Virus record (IMG/VR): IMGVR_UViG_3300044939_000251
Coordinates: 1-34,857 of that record
Source of the DNA: a virus
DNA: 34,857 bases
Strand: one strand, 5' to 3'
Positions 25,258 through 31,156 of the stretch are shown here, in pieces (the first letter of the stretch is position 1; each line of letters begins with the position of its first letter). Position numbers and translations under genes: made by a program. The notes below the pieces were generated by a model. It was not told where the DNA came from and ran no database searches. It saw only the letters and a program-made list of their open reading frames with translations.

Positions 25258-25911
25258 TTATTCATTTTTTGTTATAGACATAATTATTCCAACTAATTTA
25301 TTATTACGATAAAGCAAAACAGGTGTCCGTTCACTGCAAATTTTTGGAATTTTAAATTGATAATTTTTTTCATGTAAGAATAGATAATATTCATCATTCA
25401 AATAAACTTCGTTATATTCATTTTTCAAAACTGCCACCATGAATTTTCCTAATTTTTCATACCTTATAAATTTAGCAAACTCATACGTGTCTGCATTTGG
25501 ATACAGCATCTTAATACTTTCATAAGAAATTTCTTTTATTGGTAACCGATCAATTTTTTCAGAATACCACTTTTGAACTTGTTCTGGTTCTAAATCTTCA
25601 AGTAAAAGATAACCATCACAGTAAATTTCCGGATGTCCTTTTACAATTACAATAGAAACATTATAAATCGACAAAGGATTCTTCCGCTTCTTCGGCTTAT
25701 ATTCCTTTTTCTGTTCTAAGGATTTCTTGTAGTTTTTTAATTCCAACTCAAATTTAATGAAAGCAGTCGAATAGTTGTTCCAGTCCTTTTTTGCAAGTTC
25801 ATAAAATTTTTCAACGCCTTCCAAGCCATGAAATTTTATTAATTCGTTCATGGCTTGAACCGTTGAGTATTCTTTTGATAATTCTATAAATTGATCTAAT
25901 AAATTATCCAT
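25258..25911 (-). CDS. Hypothetical protein (217 aa), lysine-rich
   Basis: Residues 1-90 are helical and charged and end in a basic stretch (KKEYKPKKRKNP); the rest is mixed with many Tyr residues (YLNDEYYLFLHEKNYQF). ATG 25911 follows GGAAGG at 7-nt spacing; a longer frame to 25965 would run into an intergenic hairpin and is rejected. The gene is more AT-rich than those around it, which may mean separate origin. No family is recognised. Confidence 0.65.
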   Translation of the reverse strand: MDNLLDQFIELSKEYSTVQAMNELIKFHGLEGVEKFYELAKKDWNNYSTAFIKFELELKNYKKSLEQKKEYKPKKRKNPLSIYNVSIVIVKGHPEIYCDGYLLLEDLEPEQVQKWYSEKIDRLPIKEISYESIKMLYPNADTYEFAKFIRYEKLGKFMVAVLKNEYNEVYLNDEYYLFLHEKNYQFKIPKICSERTPVLLYRNNKLVGIIMSITKNE

Positions 25912-25936
25912 TTTTAGCCTTCCTGTTACAATAATT

Positions 25937-25977
25937 AAGGCAAGCCGACTGAGTGAATACCACAACCGACTTGCCTT
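25937..25977. other. Long intercistronic hairpin
   Basis: On the minus strand AAGGCAAG pairs with CTTGCCTT, and seven more pairs with wobbles extend the stem to about 15 bp around an 11-nt loop. It fills the 74-nt gap between two early genes. No T-tract follows, so processing, stabilisation or attenuation is more likely than full termination. Confidence 0.6.
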
Positions 25978-25985
25978 ATTGGTAG

Positions 25986-26246
25986 CTACAAATTATCCTC
26001 AGTAAAAGATTCTACTGGACGAAACCAAATTTGCTCCCACACACTCCTATTACGGTAATAACGATCTTCTCCGATCACTTTTTGAATTAATGTTTGCTCC
26101 ACCTCGAATGAATCAACGCCTTCTGGACACATATATTGATAAAGATCGAGGAATTCCGCACCTGCATCAGTGCAATAAGTAACAACCCGATAAGGAACTT
26201 TTTGACCACTCACTTTTATATATTTCGGGGATTTAATTTGGTACAT
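25986..26246 (-). CDS. Hypothetical early protein (86 aa)
   Basis: A small protein with Tyr-rich N-terminus (VSGQKVPYRVVTYCTDAG) and acidic C-terminus. AAAGGAGG precedes ATG 26246. It is the second gene after promoter module B, 12 nt behind its partner. It has no membrane segments or recognised motif. Small early phage proteins of this kind often act on host or defence targets; that is only a general expectation. Confidence 0.65.
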   Translation of the reverse strand: MYQIKSPKYIKVSGQKVPYRVVTYCTDAGAEFLDLYQYMCPEGVDSFEVEQTLIQKVIGEDRYYRNRSVWEQIWFRPVESFTEDNL

Positions 26247-26258
26247 TTTATGCCTCCT

Positions 26259-26483
26259 TTATGATACAATATTAGTCCACGGAAGTGACCCTCTGTTTTT
26301 TGACCAGTCCTTTAGGATGACTGAAACCTCGTAAGGCTTCAAAGTAGTATATACTTTATGACCTTGCCGATGAACTCTATATCCTCGTCTGCGAATAGCA
26401 TTAGAAAATTGTACGGCTGTTTTAGAATCTGGAAAATATACGATAGTTGAAAAAAGGCTTTTATTATCTACTGTTTCACGCAT
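26259..26483 (-). CDS. Hypothetical early protein (74 aa), first gene of module B
   Basis: A small basic protein with an apparent beta-alpha-beta pattern: SLFSTIVYFPDSKTAVQFSN, then RRRGYRVHRQGHKVYTTL. The alternation could be a ferredoxin-like fold. AGGAG stands ahead of ATG 26483 and the gene begins about 30 nt after the predicted start of promoter module B. No family is recognised. Confidence 0.62.
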   Translation of the reverse strand: MRETVDNKSLFSTIVYFPDSKTAVQFSNAIRRRGYRVHRQGHKVYTTLKPYEVSVILKDWSKNRGSLPWTNIVS

Positions 26484-26517
26484 TTTCGGACTCCTTTCTT
26501 GTATAGTTTATGCTTTT

Positions 26518-26570
26518 AGTATAGCGCGTTTTTGCAAAAATACCTTAAAATAAGATTAGTGTTTGATTAG
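26518..26570 (-). promoter_or_regulatory. Early promoter module B: three 11-bp direct repeats plus TATACT
   Basis: On the minus strand CTAATCAAACA, CTAATCTTATT and TTAAGGTATTT lie head to tail (26570-26538). TATACT follows 14 bp later (26523-26518). A possible fourth copy, TTAATTGAATT, abuts upstream (26581-26571). Spacing and order equal those of modules A and C. It lies just after the terminator at 26600-26631, so it starts a fresh transcript for the genes from 26483 downward. Confidence 0.78.
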
Positions 26571-26599
26571 AATTCAATTAATGTTCCCCCCAACAGAAC

Positions 26600-26631
26600 A
26601 AAAAACAGGGGTCTCTCTTTCGAGAGACCCC
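26600..26631 (-). terminator. Intrinsic terminator of the module C transcript
   Basis: GGGGTCTCTC and GAGAGACCCC form a perfect 10-bp stem with a 4-nt loop (26608-26631). On the minus strand it is followed by TGTTTTTTG, a usable U-tract. It stands 22 nt after the stop of the gene at 26654 and before promoter module B, separating the two transcription units. Confidence 0.9.
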
Positions 26632-26653
26632 ATTTCGGAGGAGAACCCTATAG

Positions 26654-27247
26654 CTAGGCTTGGCAAGCTCGATAAGCTCGTTCTACTGCTTCTTGACGGT
26701 GGAACATCCCTGCTGCATAAGCCCAATTCCATTGGTCGGCTTCAATAATGCTATTCCACTTTGCAATTTCTTGGACGAATTCCCGCCAATCTGGAAGGAA
26801 AAATCCGTTGACATCATCTGATTCAAGTTGATCGGCCGTTCGGCGGAGAAACTCTGCTAATTCTAATTTATGCTCAATCAAAGTTTTTTGGGCATCGTAC
26901 ATCCTAGCGGCTGTAAATTCTCCCCATTCTACTAGTTGATAAGGATCAAATTGCGGATTAACCTGAAGAATTGCTTCTTTGCGGAGATGCAGCGATTCTG
27001 CGTAATTTACTACTTTTGCAAAACCATTGTGAACATGGTAAAATTCAGCAAATCGAAACTCACCATTCAACTTGCGCTGTGTAGCACGAATAATATCACC
27101 TTCTTCTGCTTCTATAGTGATTCCAGCATCCCGAATACACTCGGAACAGATCAAATCCCAGGAATTTTCCCGAGGATTAAAACGATGAATCTTCACTGTT
27201 TGGGCTGGTTCAATCTCCGATTTTTTGATCCTAATTATCACGTTCAT
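26654..27247 (-). CDS. Hypothetical early protein (197 aa)
   Basis: It starts with a beta-rich section (NVIIRIKKSEIEPAQTVKIHR), includes a CSECIRDAG segment, and ends in helices (LELAEFLRRTADQL, then FLPDWREFVQEIAKW). ATG 27247 has AAGGAG about 7 nt upstream. It is the only gene between promoter module C and the terminator at 26600-26631, so it is a monocistronic early unit. No family is recognised. Confidence 0.66.
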   Translation of the reverse strand: MNVIIRIKKSEIEPAQTVKIHRFNPRENSWDLICSECIRDAGITIEAEEGDIIRATQRKLNGEFRFAEFYHVHNGFAKVVNYAESLHLRKEAILQVNPQFDPYQLVEWGEFTAARMYDAQKTLIEHKLELAEFLRRTADQLESDDVNGFFLPDWREFVQEIAKWNSIIEADQWNWAYAAGMFHRQEAVERAYRACQA

Positions 27248-27266
27248 TTTCAATCTCCTTTCTTGT

Positions 27267-27283
27267 TTTGAAATGATTTCAAA
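27267..27283. promoter_or_regulatory. 17-bp palindrome in the module C leader
   Basis: TTTGAAAT and ATTTCAAA flank a central G. It sits just downstream of the predicted start of module C (about 27288), where a repressor site would block transcription. A partial match, ATTTGAAATAGTTTGA, is found at the same place in module A. No such palindrome is seen in module B. Confidence 0.45.
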
Positions 27284-27294
27284 TTTATGCTTAT

Positions 27295-27347
27295 AGTATA
27301 GCATGTTTCTGTAAAAATACCTTAAAATAATATTAGTGTTCGATTAA
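27295..27347 (-). promoter_or_regulatory. Early promoter module C: three 11-bp direct repeats plus TATACT
   Basis: On the minus strand TTAATCGAACA, CTAATATTATT and TTAAGGTATTT lie head to tail (27347-27315). TATACT follows after 14 bp (27300-27295), and the TATACTATAAGCA stretch is shared with module A. There is no separate -35 box. It drives the gene at 27247. Confidence 0.78.
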
Positions 27348-27353
27348 AGTTCC

Positions 27354-27575
27354 CTAACAAAACTTGCAGTAAGGAAAATCCTCATCCCAGGGGTCTTCGC
27401 CGAACTTTTGCTTGGTCTCCCTAGACAAGCGATCCACCTTGTCCAGCGATCTGCGGATAGACCGCTGTTTCTCTCCGCTGTTGACGGAAGACCGTCGCAG
27501 CAGCCGAAAATCGCACAAGACCTCTTCTAGGCCGGCAATTAAGGTATCCAAAATGGTGTTAGCATCTTCTGACAT
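27354..27575 (-). CDS. Hypothetical protein (73 aa), charged
   Basis: A helical, Arg/Asp/Glu-rich protein (LIAGLEEVLCDFRLLRRSSV) ending in CKFC. GGAGG stands ahead of ATG 27575. It follows the helicase gene by 16 nt and is probably cotranscribed with it. Its end abuts promoter module C with no terminator seen between them. No family is recognised. Confidence 0.6.
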   Translation of the reverse strand: MSEDANTILDTLIAGLEEVLCDFRLLRRSSVNSGEKQRSIRRSLDKVDRLSRETKQKFGEDPWDEDFPYCKFC

Positions 27576-27591
27576 GGCACACCTCCGTATA

Positions 27592-28821
27592 TTAATATCG
27601 TTCTTCCACCGATGTGCGGACATCGACAGATAGCATTTCGCGAATTAAATCCCACAGCGAAAACTTACTTTTGCGCTGTAGCAGCGTCCACAGTCGAATT
27701 TCTACAGGGAAATTAGACAGCAAAATATGAATTCGGTTCAAATCCCTAGACGACCCCAACCGACGCACTCGGTACACGGCTTGGAAAAAGTGGTCGTAGA
27801 TAAGGGGCAAGTCCAAAAACACCAAATTCGGAACATCGGGCAAGCTAAACCCAAATCTTCCCACCCCAGGGGTGAAAAACGCCACGTCTACTTCTCCACG
27901 GTTGATTCTGTCAACGATAAACTGCCTGCTTTCTGGCGGAACGTCTCCGTGCAGGAACAACTTTTTCCCTGGGACGGCTTCCATTCGCTTTTCTAGGTCG
28001 ATCTTGTAAGATGTAAACACTACCACAGGCTTTTCCGCTGTTTGCAGCCAGCGGGACAGGTACTCCACTTTACAGCGCGGTAGATTTTGCCCCAGGATCT
28101 GCGGGTCGGACAACAACTGGTTTATGCGGATGGTTGCCGCCATAGCGTTCGGTAAGCGCTGCGAGGCTAAAACCAGTTGCTTGTATGCTTGCCGACAAAC
28201 TTCCCAGGTGCCGGCATCGATTTCTACCTTGTGCTCGTAAAATTGCAAGTCGGGCACTTTGCTGTCTGGATAGATGGTATCGGAATATAGCACGTGTGGC
28301 AAACTTTTCAATTCTTCCAGGGACGATTTGTTATCGTAAATGTGAACACCCCATTGATCTTGGTACATTAAGCAATGCTCTGCTACGAAACGCCAATAAG
28401 ACCGATACTTTCGCGGATACAGCAAATGCAACTGTGCCCAAAGGTCGTCAGCGTACTTGGAAATCGGATTGCCAGAAAGCAGCCAAATGTACTCTGGCTT
28501 GTTTTGCTCCACCCAGCGGAATAGACGCTGATAGCGCTGCGTTTTGCGGTTCTTTATTAGGATGCTCTCATCGCAGACTAGCACTTTTGCATGGACTTCT
28601 GTATAACTGGAATCGTACGATTCCACGGTTGCCGTATGCGGACAAAATTCTAAATTGCGATGCCACCAAGTGTGTAAACTGAGGGGAGCGAGGATAAGTA
28701 CGGATTGAGGCAGTAAATTGGACAAGGCTTCTATAACCAGCGAGGTTTTACCCATGCCGGGCGGGATCCAAACAAGCATTTTCTTTTCGGTAAGCAGAGC
28801 ATCAACGAGGTTTTCTAGCAT
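27592..28821 (-). CDS. SF2 (SNF2-like) helicase
   Basis: A 409-aa ATP-dependent helicase or translocase. Motif I PPGMGKTS is at residues 20-27, a DES variant of the DEAH box at 84-86 (VLVCDESILIKN), motif III LLSGNP at about 113-118, motif V near VAFFTPGVGRFGFSL, and motif VI HFFQAVYRVRRLGSS. The N-terminal Q-type region is very short. It is the first gene of the early block and the nearest to the divergent control region. No Shine-Dalgarno is visible before ATG 28821 (minus-strand AATCACCTC), so translation may depend on another start or on a weak site. Confidence 0.85.
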   Translation of the reverse strand: MLENLVDALLTEKKMLVWIPPGMGKTSLVIEALSNLLPQSVLILAPLSLHTWWHRNLEFCPHTATVESYDSSYTEVHAKVLVCDESILIKNRKTQRYQRLFRWVEQNKPEYIWLLSGNPISKYADDLWAQLHLLYPRKYRSYWRFVAEHCLMYQDQWGVHIYDNKSSLEELKSLPHVLYSDTIYPDSKVPDLQFYEHKVEIDAGTWEVCRQAYKQLVLASQRLPNAMAATIRINQLLSDPQILGQNLPRCKVEYLSRWLQTAEKPVVVFTSYKIDLEKRMEAVPGKKLFLHGDVPPESRQFIVDRINRGEVDVAFFTPGVGRFGFSLPDVPNLVFLDLPLIYDHFFQAVYRVRRLGSSRDLNRIHILLSNFPVEIRLWTLLQRKSKFSLWDLIREMLSVDVRTSVEERY

Positions 28822-28864
28822 GAGGTGATTTTAAATGAAAAAAACATTTCATGAAGATTAAAAT

Positions 28865-28921
28865 CCTATAAAACTCTAAGAAAATCTAGCACTTTAATCT
28901 ACAAGATTAGCGGATGATTAA
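28865..28921 (-). promoter_or_regulatory. Degenerate early promoter module D upstream of the helicase
   Basis: Two adjacent 11-bp repeats, TTAATCATCCG and CTAATCTTGTA (28921-28900, minus strand), match the first two repeats of modules A-C. The third position (GATTAAAGTGC) is poor. A weak -10, TATAGG, lies at 28870-28865, 18 bp further, so spacing differs from the other modules. Confidence 0.5.
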
Positions 28922-28927
28922 ATTTTT

Positions 28928-29109
28928 CCCCGATGAAATACAAATCTCATCGGGGATTTTCCCGACTTGTTGAAAAATTGGGAAAAACGGGAAAAATTTT
29001 AGTTCCCCGATGACCCCAATGGGATAAGGCATTTTAAAAATTTTTGGAAAATAAACGAAACAATACATGTGTTTTAAAAAGTTATAAAAATAGCCAATTT
29101 CATCGGGGA
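28928..29109. other. Divergent control region: alternating CCCCGATGA repeats and AT-rich core, candidate origin/operators
   Basis: CCCCGATGA occurs in plus orientation at 28928-28936 and 29005-29013, and inverted at 28947-28955 and 29100-29108. The first pair forms a 10-bp stem with a 10-nt loop. The second pair brackets an AT-rich stretch; 29041-29100 has 12 G or C in 60. TTTTCCCG and CGGGAAAA lie between the pairs. Together with the modules on either side this accounts for most of the 369-bp gene-free stretch 28822-29190. I see no convincing gene in it. Confidence 0.65.
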
Positions 29110-29112
29110 AGC

Positions 29113-29128
29113 TGTGAATTAATTCACA
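29113..29128. promoter_or_regulatory. CRP/FNR-type palindrome
   Basis: TGTGAATTAATTCACA is a perfect 16-bp palindrome with the TGTGA-N6-TCACA layout of CRP sites. Its centre (29120.5) is 70.5 bp upstream of the predicted late start (29191), a position from which CRP-type activators are known to work. The regulator itself would have to come from the host. Confidence 0.6.
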
Positions 29129-29155
29129 AACTAGGGTTTTTATCCGAAAATTGAG

Positions 29156-29184
29156 TTGAATTAAGTGATAAATTAAGGTATAAT
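29156..29184 (+). promoter_or_regulatory. Late (packaging/structural) sigma70-like promoter
   Basis: TTGAAT (29156-29161), a 17-bp spacer and a consensus TATAAT (29179-29184). The start is predicted near 29191, which is the first base of the structured leader RNA. It is the best promoter in the window and drives the whole plus-strand block. Confidence 0.82.
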
Positions 29185-29190
29185 TAACAT

Positions 29191-29320
29191 GTGCGGGTCA
29201 GGGTCTCAGGGACCGCGATGCTGTGTGCCGGACAGAGCCGTTACCTGGGCGAATGACAGGGTGAAGCCAGTGCACAGACACACAGACGCCATTCCAGGCG
29301 GTGCAAATCCGCCACCCGCA
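29191..29320 (+). ncRNA. tRNA-shaped structured leader RNA (~130 nt), unknown class
   Basis: The 5' end coincides with the predicted transcription start. A 7-bp closing stem pairs 29192-29198 (TGCGGGT) with 29314-29320 (ACCCGCA). Next come a small hairpin GGTC/GACC (29202-29214) and a long arm with GCG/CGC (29215-29217 with 29287-29289) and CTGTGTG/CACACAG (29221-29227 with 29279-29285). A T-arm-like hairpin GGCGG-TGCAAAT-CCGCC (29297-29313) abuts the closing stem. This is the order of tRNA arms with a greatly enlarged anticodon arm, but there is no CCA or usable anticodon loop. It is much more GC-rich than the flanking DNA. The function is unknown. Confidence 0.65.
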
Positions 29321-29333
29321 ATTGCGGAAGGAG
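29316..29333 (+). promoter_or_regulatory. Alternative hairpin next to a ribosome binding site (switch-like)
   Basis: CCGCAATTGCGG (29316-29327) is self-complementary and shares CCGCA with the 3' strand of the RNA closing stem, so the two pairings exclude each other. GCGG runs straight into the Shine-Dalgarno GGAAGGAG (29326-29333) of the 23-codon frame at 29340. Closing-stem formation would leave this site open. It is a candidate expression platform. Confidence 0.45.
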
Positions 29334-29339
29334 CAGAAA

Positions 29340-29411
29340 ATGGGCGACGAATGTACAATGACCGAAGACGAGTGGGCAGAAATGCTCTACTACGAAGGTC
29401 TGGAAGGGTAA
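29340..29411 (+). CDS. Putative 23-aa acidic microprotein or leader peptide
   Basis: ATG 29340 is 6 nt after a strong GGAAGGAG site. The peptide MGDECTMTEDEWAEMLYYEGLEG ends in TAA at 29409-29411, and is here written only to show its acidic, Tyr-containing nature. It lies between the structured RNA and the putative small terminase, whose own ribosome binding site is poor, so it may couple translation into that gene. Its size prevents a family call. Confidence 0.5.
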   Translation: MGDECTMTEDEWAEMLYYEGLEG

Positions 29412-29425
29412 ACACCTAGTCCAAC

Positions 29426-29821
29426 ATGGCCAAAGAGCGTAGAAAAATCAGCGATCGGGTCTGGAACCACCTTTGGAACGAGCTGATGGAAGGTAAAATA
29501 ATGACGCCATCGGGGCGTAAGAGGCGGTTCCAGGTAGTGTTGCAATCGCTGGTAGACCTGATGACCTATGGCAAAGCGATCCTACCACGCCATCCAGACG
29601 ACCCCTCTGACCAGATTGTGCTAACAATTAGCACGCGGGAGTGGGCTAATCTGGTGTTAGAGTGGATCCAGATCCAACAGCAGACCTTGTTACAGTCCAC
29701 GGTAGCACCTGACCATGTAAATTCTGTTTGGATTATTCAAGACACCACCCCAAGTGCGGTGGTGTCTGATTCCTTTTTGCTTCCACCGAACGGCAATGGG
29801 CATGGAGAGACCCCAGAGTAA
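29426..29821 (+). CDS. Putative terminase small subunit (131 aa)
   Basis: The first gene of normal size in the late block, directly ahead of the large terminase, where small subunits (packaging-site recognition) normally lie. The N-terminus is basic and helical (MAKERRKISDRVWNHLWNELM, then PSGRKRRFQVVLQSLVDLM), compatible with DNA binding; the C-terminus is a flexible Pro/Asn/Gly tail. No Shine-Dalgarno is obvious before ATG 29426, so it may depend on reading of the 23-codon frame ending 14 nt upstream. No family match is recognised; the call rests on position. Confidence 0.5.
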   Translation: MAKERRKISDRVWNHLWNELMEGKIMTPSGRKRRFQVVLQSLVDLMTYGKAILPRHPDDPSDQIVLTISTREWANLVLEWIQIQQQTLLQSTVAPDHVNSVWIIQDTTPSAVVSDSFLLPPNGNGHGETPE

Positions 29822-31148
29822 GCAGTGGATAAAGTTCGTTTTGCCCATCCAGACCGAGGAAAGTCTGGAAAAGTTCCTCTGGTACGCCTGGGGAGTGCGC
29901 ATTCCGAAGGTTTCCGTGTGCGAGGAACACGTGTCTCCGTGGAAAGCGTTTTGCGATGCGTTTTTTGCGCGCAGCAGCATCCAAGTTTGGCACGCGTCCA
30001 GGGGTTTTGGCGGGAAATCGTTCTTGTTGGCGGTATTAGGACTGACGGAAGCCATTTTGCACAAAGCTAATGTGGCCATATTGGGGGGTTCAGGGGAGCA
30101 GTCCAAGCGTGTGCACCGATACATCCAGCATTTTCTAGACCTTCCCACTGCGCCGAAGTATCTATTGCGCAGCGACCCATCCCAAACGGAGACGAAATTC
30201 TTGGGTGGAAACTCCATCCAAGCACTTATGGCAAGCCAGCGCAGTGTACGCGGACCCCATCCGCAGCGATTGCGCATGGACGAAATTGACGAGATGGATC
30301 TGGAAGTGCTAGATGCAGCACTAGGGCAAACATTAGCCAGCCGAAACATCGCCGCAAACACGGTTTTATCGAGCACTTGGCAAAATCCATCTGGAACCAT
30401 GTCGGAAATTATGTATCGCGCAAGGGAACGGGGTTGGCCAGTGTACCAATGGTGCTACAAGGAGACCTCGAACCCCATCGATGGATGGTTGTCCCAGTCC
30501 GAAATTGAACGCAAAAAGCACGAAATTCCTGATTTAATGTGGGAAATCGAATACGAACTGCAAGAACCAGCACCTCAAAATCGAGTGTTTTCCGATGAGG
30601 TGCTACAGCGAGCATTTGCATTGCGAGAAGAATACTACGAGGGTGCACTCAACCAGTTTATCCAAATAGAGCCACCCGACCCTAATGGCTTGTACGTAAC
30701 AGGGGCAGACTGGGCACGCAAACAAGACTACACGGTAATTGTTACCATCCGCATAGATTGCGATCCGTTCAAATTGGTCACTTTCGAGCGCCGAAACCAA
30801 CAGCCGTGGAGACTGATGCTGGAGCGATTAGACTACGTCAACCAGCTTTACCAGCCCGTAGCCAGCACTCACGATGGTACAGGCTTGGGAGACGTGGTAA
30901 ACGAGTATCTCACCACCGCAGTCCAGCCATTTATTATGGTCGGACGAGACCGACAAGAGCTGCTTTCCCGTGCGATTGTGTGGATTCAGAATGGCAAGGT
31001 GGTGTTTCCGTACATAAAATGGCTGTATGATGAATTGAAATACTGCACGATGGATAATGTTTTTGGATCTGGACACTTGTCAGATGCGTTGGCAGCAATT
31101 GCTTTAGCATTGCACCAAGTCAAAACAGGTGTCGGCATTTACGTATAG
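29796..31148 (+). CDS. Terminase large subunit
   Basis: The packaging motor and nuclease. From ATG 29796, Walker A-like ASRGFGGKSF is at about residues 67-76 and Walker B RLRMDEIDEMD at about 158-168. The C-terminal RNase H-like nuclease shows VTGADWARKQDYT, THDGTGLGD and a final SDALAAIALAL, supplying the acidic residues. The start is uncertain: ATG 29796 or 29802 fits homologous lengths, and neither has a clear ribosome binding site; an ATG-like start at 29754 would add an unconvincing cysteine-rich head. It overlaps the small subunit gene by 26 nt. Portal follows after 8 nt. Confidence 0.9.
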   Translation: MGMERPQSKQWIKFVLPIQTEESLEKFLWYAWGVRIPKVSVCEEHVSPWKAFCDAFFARSSIQVWHASRGFGGKSFLLAVLGLTEAILHKANVAILGGSGEQSKRVHRYIQHFLDLPTAPKYLLRSDPSQTETKFLGGNSIQALMASQRSVRGPHPQRLRMDEIDEMDLEVLDAALGQTLASRNIAANTVLSSTWQNPSGTMSEIMYRARERGWPVYQWCYKETSNPIDGWLSQSEIERKKHEIPDLMWEIEYELQEPAPQNRVFSDEVLQRAFALREEYYEGALNQFIQIEPPDPNGLYVTGADWARKQDYTVIVTIRIDCDPFKLVTFERRNQQPWRLMLERLDYVNQLYQPVASTHDGTGLGDVVNEYLTTAVQPFIMVGRDRQELLSRAIVWIQNGKVVFPYIKWLYDELKYCTMDNVFGSGHLSDALAAIALALHQVKTGVGIYV

Positions 31149-31156
31149 GAGGTAAG

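Noticed and set aside
28835-28861. Plus-strand 8-codon frame MKKTFHED after AGGTGA
   Set aside because: It is very short, no plus-strand promoter precedes it, and the site is the start region of the minus-strand helicase.
29246-29260. HDV-like ribozyme core (GGCGAATG segment)
   Set aside because: The upstream strand needed to pair with the bases following the segment is absent, so the double pseudoknot cannot form.
29191-29320. A true tRNA or tmRNA gene
   Set aside because: The arm order is tRNA-like, but there is no usable anticodon loop, no CCA, no tag-coding frame, and the central arm is far too long.
29297-29330. Similarity of GGTGCAAATCC and CCCGCAATTG to the core of cobalamin riboswitches
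   Set aside because: The intervening spacing is wrong and the B12 box and downstream receptor elements are missing; the same bases are better explained by the T-arm-like hairpin and the closing stem.
29690-30400. Minus-strand 236-codon frame opposite the terminase genes
   Set aside because: It lies antisense to a well-supported terminase, has no ribosome binding site, and its sequence has no family character.
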